Assembly (NCBI GenBank): GCA_029782145.1
Contig: JAKOVH010000023.1
Span: forward strand, 154,436-218,435
DNA length: 64,000 bases
From: Actinomycetes bacterium
GTDB lineage: Bacteria > Actinomycetota > Acidimicrobiia > Acidimicrobiales > Acidimicrobilacustridaceae
Direction: 5' to 3'
Both the position numbers and the translations under genes were made by a program. This document shows, in pieces, positions 61,584 through 64,000 of the stretch (its first letter is position 1; the number at the start of each line of letters is the position of its first letter). Under the pieces are notes generated by a model. It saw only the letters and a list, made by a program, of their open reading frames with translations. It searched no databases and was not told the origin of the DNA.

Positions 61584-63359
61584 TCAGAGGTACTGCCCGG
61601 TGGCGACCCGCTCGATGGCCCGGCCGCCCTCGGGGTCGGTGTGGGGCTTCTTGACGAGCGTGCGGACGTAGACGATGCGCTCGCCCTTCTTGCCCGAGAT
61701 CTTCGCCCAGTCGTCGGGGTTGGTCGTGTTGGGCAGGTCCTCGTGCTCCTTGTACTCCTGGTGGATCGACTCGATGAGGTCGTCGACCCGGATGCCGCGC
61801 ACACCAGCAGCGAGGAACCGCTTGATGGCCAGCTTCTTGGCCCGGCGCACGATGTTCTCGATCATCGCCCCCGACGAGAAGTCCTTGAAGTACATGACCT
61901 CCTTGTCGCCGTTCTGGTAGGTGACCTCCAGGAACTGGTTGGCCTCGTCGTCGCGGTACATCTCGGCCACGGTGGCCTCGATCATCGCCATGACGGCCTT
62001 GTGGGGGTCGCCCCCTCCGAGGCTGTCGACCTCGCCGGCGTCGAGGGGCAGGTCGGCGGTGAGGTAGCGGGCGAAGATCTGCGCCGCCGCCGCCTCGTCG
62101 GGCCGCTCGATCTTGATCTTCACGTCGAGGCGGCCGGGCCGCAGGATGGCCGGGTCGATGAGGTCCTCGCGGTTGGAGGCGCCGATGACGATGACGTTCT
62201 TCAGCGTCTCGACGCCGTCGATCTCGGCCAGCAGCTGGGGCACGATCGTGGACTCCATGTCGGAGCTGATGCCGGTGCCACGGGTGCGGAACAGCGAGTC
62301 CATCTCGTCGAAGAAGACGATGACCGGCCAGCCCTCCTCGCTCTTCTCCCGGGCCCGCTCGAACACCAGGCGGATCTGGCGCTCGGTCTCGCCGACGTAC
62401 TTGTTGAGCAGCTCCGGGCCCTTGATGTTGAGGAAGTAGCTGCGGGCCTCCTTGTCGCCGGAGACCTCGGCGACCTTCTTGGCCAGCGAGTTGGCCACCG
62501 CCTTGGCGATGAGGGTCTTGCCGCAACCGGGGGGCCCGTAGAGCAGGATGCCCTTGGGGGCCGGCAGCTTGTGCTCGGCGAAGAGGTCCTGGTGCAGGAA
62601 CGGCAGCTCGACGGCGTCCATGATCTGGTCGATCTGGGAGTCGAGGCCGCCCACGTCGGCGTAGGAGATGTCGGGCACCTCCTCGAGCACGAGCTCCTCG
62701 ACCTCGGGACGGGGCAGCTTCTCGAGCAGGAGCGCGGCCCGGGGGTCGAGCAGCACCGAGTCGCCGGCGCGCAGCTTCACGCCCATGAGGTCCTCGCTGA
62801 TCTCGACGACCTGCTCCTCGTCGGCCCGGCCGACGATCATCGCCCGATGCCCGTCGTCGAGCATCTCCTTGAACGTGACGATCTCGCCGGTGCGCTCCGG
62901 GGCGCGGGCGAGCACGACGTTGAGCGACTCGTTGAGCACCACCTCGGCGCCGCGGGCGAGCTCCTCGGCGCGGATCTCGGGGTGCAGCGACACCCGCATC
63001 TTGCGGCCCCCGGAGAACACGTCGACGGTGTCGTCGTCGTTGCGGCCGAGGAAGGTGCCGTAGGCGGCCGGCGGCTGGGTGAGCTTCTCGACCTCCTCAC
63101 GCAGGGCGGCGATGTGCTCGCGCGCCTCGCGCAGGGTGTAGGTGAGCTTCTCGTTCTGGCTCACGGCCTGGGCGAGCTGGCCCTTGGTCTCGAGCAGGCG
63201 CTCCTCGAGGGTGCGCACCCGCTTGGGGGCGTCCTGGAGCCGGCGGCGCAGCGACGCGACCTCCTCCTCGAGGACCCGGACCTGCTCGTGCAGGTCGTCG
63301 ACCTCACCTGGCTGGGTGTCCCGGTTGGCTTCGTCGTCGTGTGCGTTGACGGCACCCAC
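61584..63359 (-). CDS. mpa: Proteasome-activating AAA ATPase Mpa/ARC
   Basis: This is a 591-residue AAA+ unfoldase. Residues about 20-90 form the coiled coil that captures Pup ([21 protein letters not shown]), followed by tandem OB domains. The AAA module has Walker A GPPGCGKT near 275 and Walker [10 protein letters not shown]. It ends in GQYL, the penultimate Tyr motif that docks on the 20S alpha ring. GTG 63359 is the only in-frame start after an upstream TAG. It has no well-spaced ribosome binding site; GAGGAG abuts it. Confidence 0.96.
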   Translation of the reverse strand: MGAVNAHDDEANRDTQPGEVDDLHEQVRVLEEEVASLRRRLQDAPKRVRTLEERLLETKGQLAQAVSQNEKLTYTLREAREHIAALREEVEKLTQPPAAYGTFLGRNDDDTVDVFSGGRKMRVSLHPEIRAEELARGAEVVLNESLNVVLARAPERTGEIVTFKEMLDDGHRAMIVGRADEEQVVEISEDLMGVKLRAGDSVLLDPRAALLLEKLPRPEVEELVLEEVPDISYADVGGLDSQIDQIMDAVELPFLHQDLFAEHKLPAPKGILLYGPPGCGKTLIAKAVANSLAKKVAEVSGDKEARSYFLNIKGPELLNKYVGETERQIRLVFERAREKSEEGWPVIVFFDEMDSLFRTRGTGISSDMESTIVPQLLAEIDGVETLKNVIVIGASNREDLIDPAILRPGRLDVKIKIERPDEAAAAQIFARYLTADLPLDAGEVDSLGGGDPHKAVMAMIEATVAEMYRDDEANQFLEVTYQNGDKEVMYFKDFSSGAMIENIVRRAKKLAIKRFLAAGVRGIRVDDLIESIHQEYKEHEDLPNTTNPDDWAKISGKKGERIVYVRTLVKKPHTDPEGGRAIERVATGQYL

Positions 63360-63380
63360 CTCCTCGTTCGCCTGAGGGCG

Positions 63381-63386
63381 ACCCTA
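63381..63386 (-). promoter_or_regulatory. -10 box of mpa
   Basis: Minus-strand TAGGGT lies 21 nt upstream of the GTG at 63359, giving a short leader of about 14 nt. Confidence 0.5.
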
Positions 63387-63548
63387 CCGTGCCGCCCCCG
63401 CGGAACGGGCGCTTTCGACGTGCTGTAACAGGGACTTTCGGAACTTGCGTCGTCGTCGCCGCGACGAGGATGCTTCGGGGCGATCGCCCGGGCGCGCACC
63501 GGGGTCCGGGATTCTCCCAGGATGCCCCGTGTTTATCCGGCGTGGCAC

Positions 63549-63554
63549 TACAGT
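63549..63554 (+). promoter_or_regulatory. Possible -10 box of the ferredoxin gene
   Basis: TACAGT lies about 70 nt upstream of the ATG at 63624. A good -35 box is not evident. GAAGAGG precedes the ATG. Confidence 0.4.
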
Positions 63555-63623
63555 GGCTGGTGCAGCTCGATGCTGCAGCCAAACGCCCCACCCCCACTCC
63601 CCTCACGAAGAGGTACACGGCGA

Positions 63624-63860
63624 ATGAAGGTCTGGATCGACCAGGATCTCTGCACCGGCGACGGGCTCTGCGAGGAGATCGCCCCTGACGTCTTCACCCT
63701 GCTCGACGACGGCCTCGCCTACGTCAAGGAGGGCGACAAGGTCTTCTCCGATCCGGGCGGCGCCGCCGGTCTGGCCAACATCCCCGACGGGCAGCTCGAC
63801 TCGGTCATCGAGTCCGCCGAGGAGTGCCCCGGCGAGTGCATCTTCATCGAGGCCGAATGA
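63624..63860 (+). CDS. Small ferredoxin, likely [3Fe-4S] type
   Basis: This is a 78-residue ferredoxin. Cys10 and Cys16 (C-x5-C, with Asp13 between them) and Cys68 before Pro supply three ligands, the usual pattern of 3Fe-4S ferredoxins that feed cytochrome P450 or other oxygenases. Cys72 (CPGEC) is extra. The rest is acidic, typical of electron carriers. No oxygenase or reductase gene is adjacent in the window. GAAGAGG before the ATG supports the start. Confidence 0.9.
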   Translation: MKVWIDQDLCTGDGLCEEIAPDVFTLLDDGLAYVKEGDKVFSDPGGAAGLANIPDGQLDSVIESAEECPGECIFIEAE

Positions 63861-63899
63861 CACCGGCGCCTCCGGCGCCCGCACGACGCACCTGACGAG

Positions 63900-63921
63900 G
63901 GCCCCGGCTGCGGCCGGGGCC
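63900..63921 (+). terminator. Intrinsic-type hairpin after the ferredoxin gene
   Basis: GGCCCCGGC and GCCGGGGCC pair with a 4-nt loop, followed by TTCTC. It lies 40 nt after the ferredoxin stop. Confidence 0.7.
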
Positions 63922-63983
63922 TTCTCGCGCCCGCCCCCCTCTGGTCCGGTCCCTCCCTCCTTCGTCGTTCTGGTGGAGGTCTG

Positions 63984-64000
63984 CCCCCCGATCAGGGGGG
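63984..64000 (+). other. C6/G6 inverted repeat at the window edge
   Basis: CCCCCC-GATCA-GGGGGG forms a 6-bp stem with a 5-nt loop, ending at the last base. It may be part of a longer structure that continues outside the window. Confidence 0.4.

Overview
The window is a gene-dense stretch of a very GC-rich actinobacterial chromosome. Several features point to a free-living actinobacterium outside the classical mycobacteria and streptomycetes. These are a complete Pup-proteasome locus, a GarA/FtsR-like block next to glycine-cleavage genes, a two-domain ThyX-like protein, a fused nucleotidyltransferase/phosphomannomutase-like protein and many leaderless -10 promoters. My best guess is the class Acidimicrobiia, which is inference from gene content and not a database result. 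No transposase, phage gene, tRNA or rRNA was seen.

Layout. 1-2660: the 3' end of a lysyltransferase-like gene, an AbiEi/DUF559-type gene bracketed by palindromic repeat arrays, and an SRAP-family gene. 2674-9791: a HIT protein diverging from a CDP-alcohol phosphatidyltransferase, a nucleotidyltransferase fusion, then gcvH, a GarA-like FHA protein, an FtsR-like MerR protein, a DUF151 protein and a TetR regulator. 9855-12224 (minus): two SHOCT proteins, a DUF6325-like protein and a lipoprotein esterase. 12327-19109 (plus): PPK2 kinase, P-type cation ATPase, Baeyer-Villiger monooxygenase and a potassium channel. 19309-26467: MerR regulator, TetR regulator with a double palindromic operator, gcvT, an MFS transporter and gcvP behind a tandem glycine riboswitch. 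26472-30120: class II aldolase, a cobalamin riboswitch controlling a secreted alpha-toroid protein, and an unknown membrane protein with a zinc-ribbon partner. 30140-33293 (minus): two thiolase-like proteins and an OB-fold protein in one operon. 33401-39608 (minus): a secreted DUF1501/DUF1800 pair, a repeat-bearing 979-bp gap, a histidine phosphatase and a Tat-exported carotenoid oxygenase. 39722-48634: mixed housekeeping and unknown genes, including the ThyX-like protein. 48631-63359 (minus): HelY helicase, TatC, TatA/B, a zinc ribbon, LepB, PafC, PafB, PafA, PrcA, PrcB, Pup, Dop and the Mpa/ARC ATPase. 63624-63860: a small ferredoxin.

How the genes work together. GcvH, GcvT and GcvP supply three of the four glycine-cleavage proteins, and gcvP is placed under a glycine riboswitch. 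The GarA and FtsR homologues beside gcvH match the order known from Mycobacterium. In the proteasome block Dop matures Pup, PafA ligates it to proteins, Mpa unfolds the tagged substrate and PrcBA degrades it; PafB and PafC form a WYL regulator of the DNA-damage response. TatA/C would export the Tat-signal proteins encoded nearby (DUF1501, DUF1800, carotenoid oxygenase).

The least explained items are three arrays of 37-nt palindromes at an exact 62-nt pitch (544-642, 1617-1839, 37231-37329), the B12-riboswitch/secreted-toroid pair, and widespread leaderless transcription with TANNNT placed 6-9 nt before the start codon.
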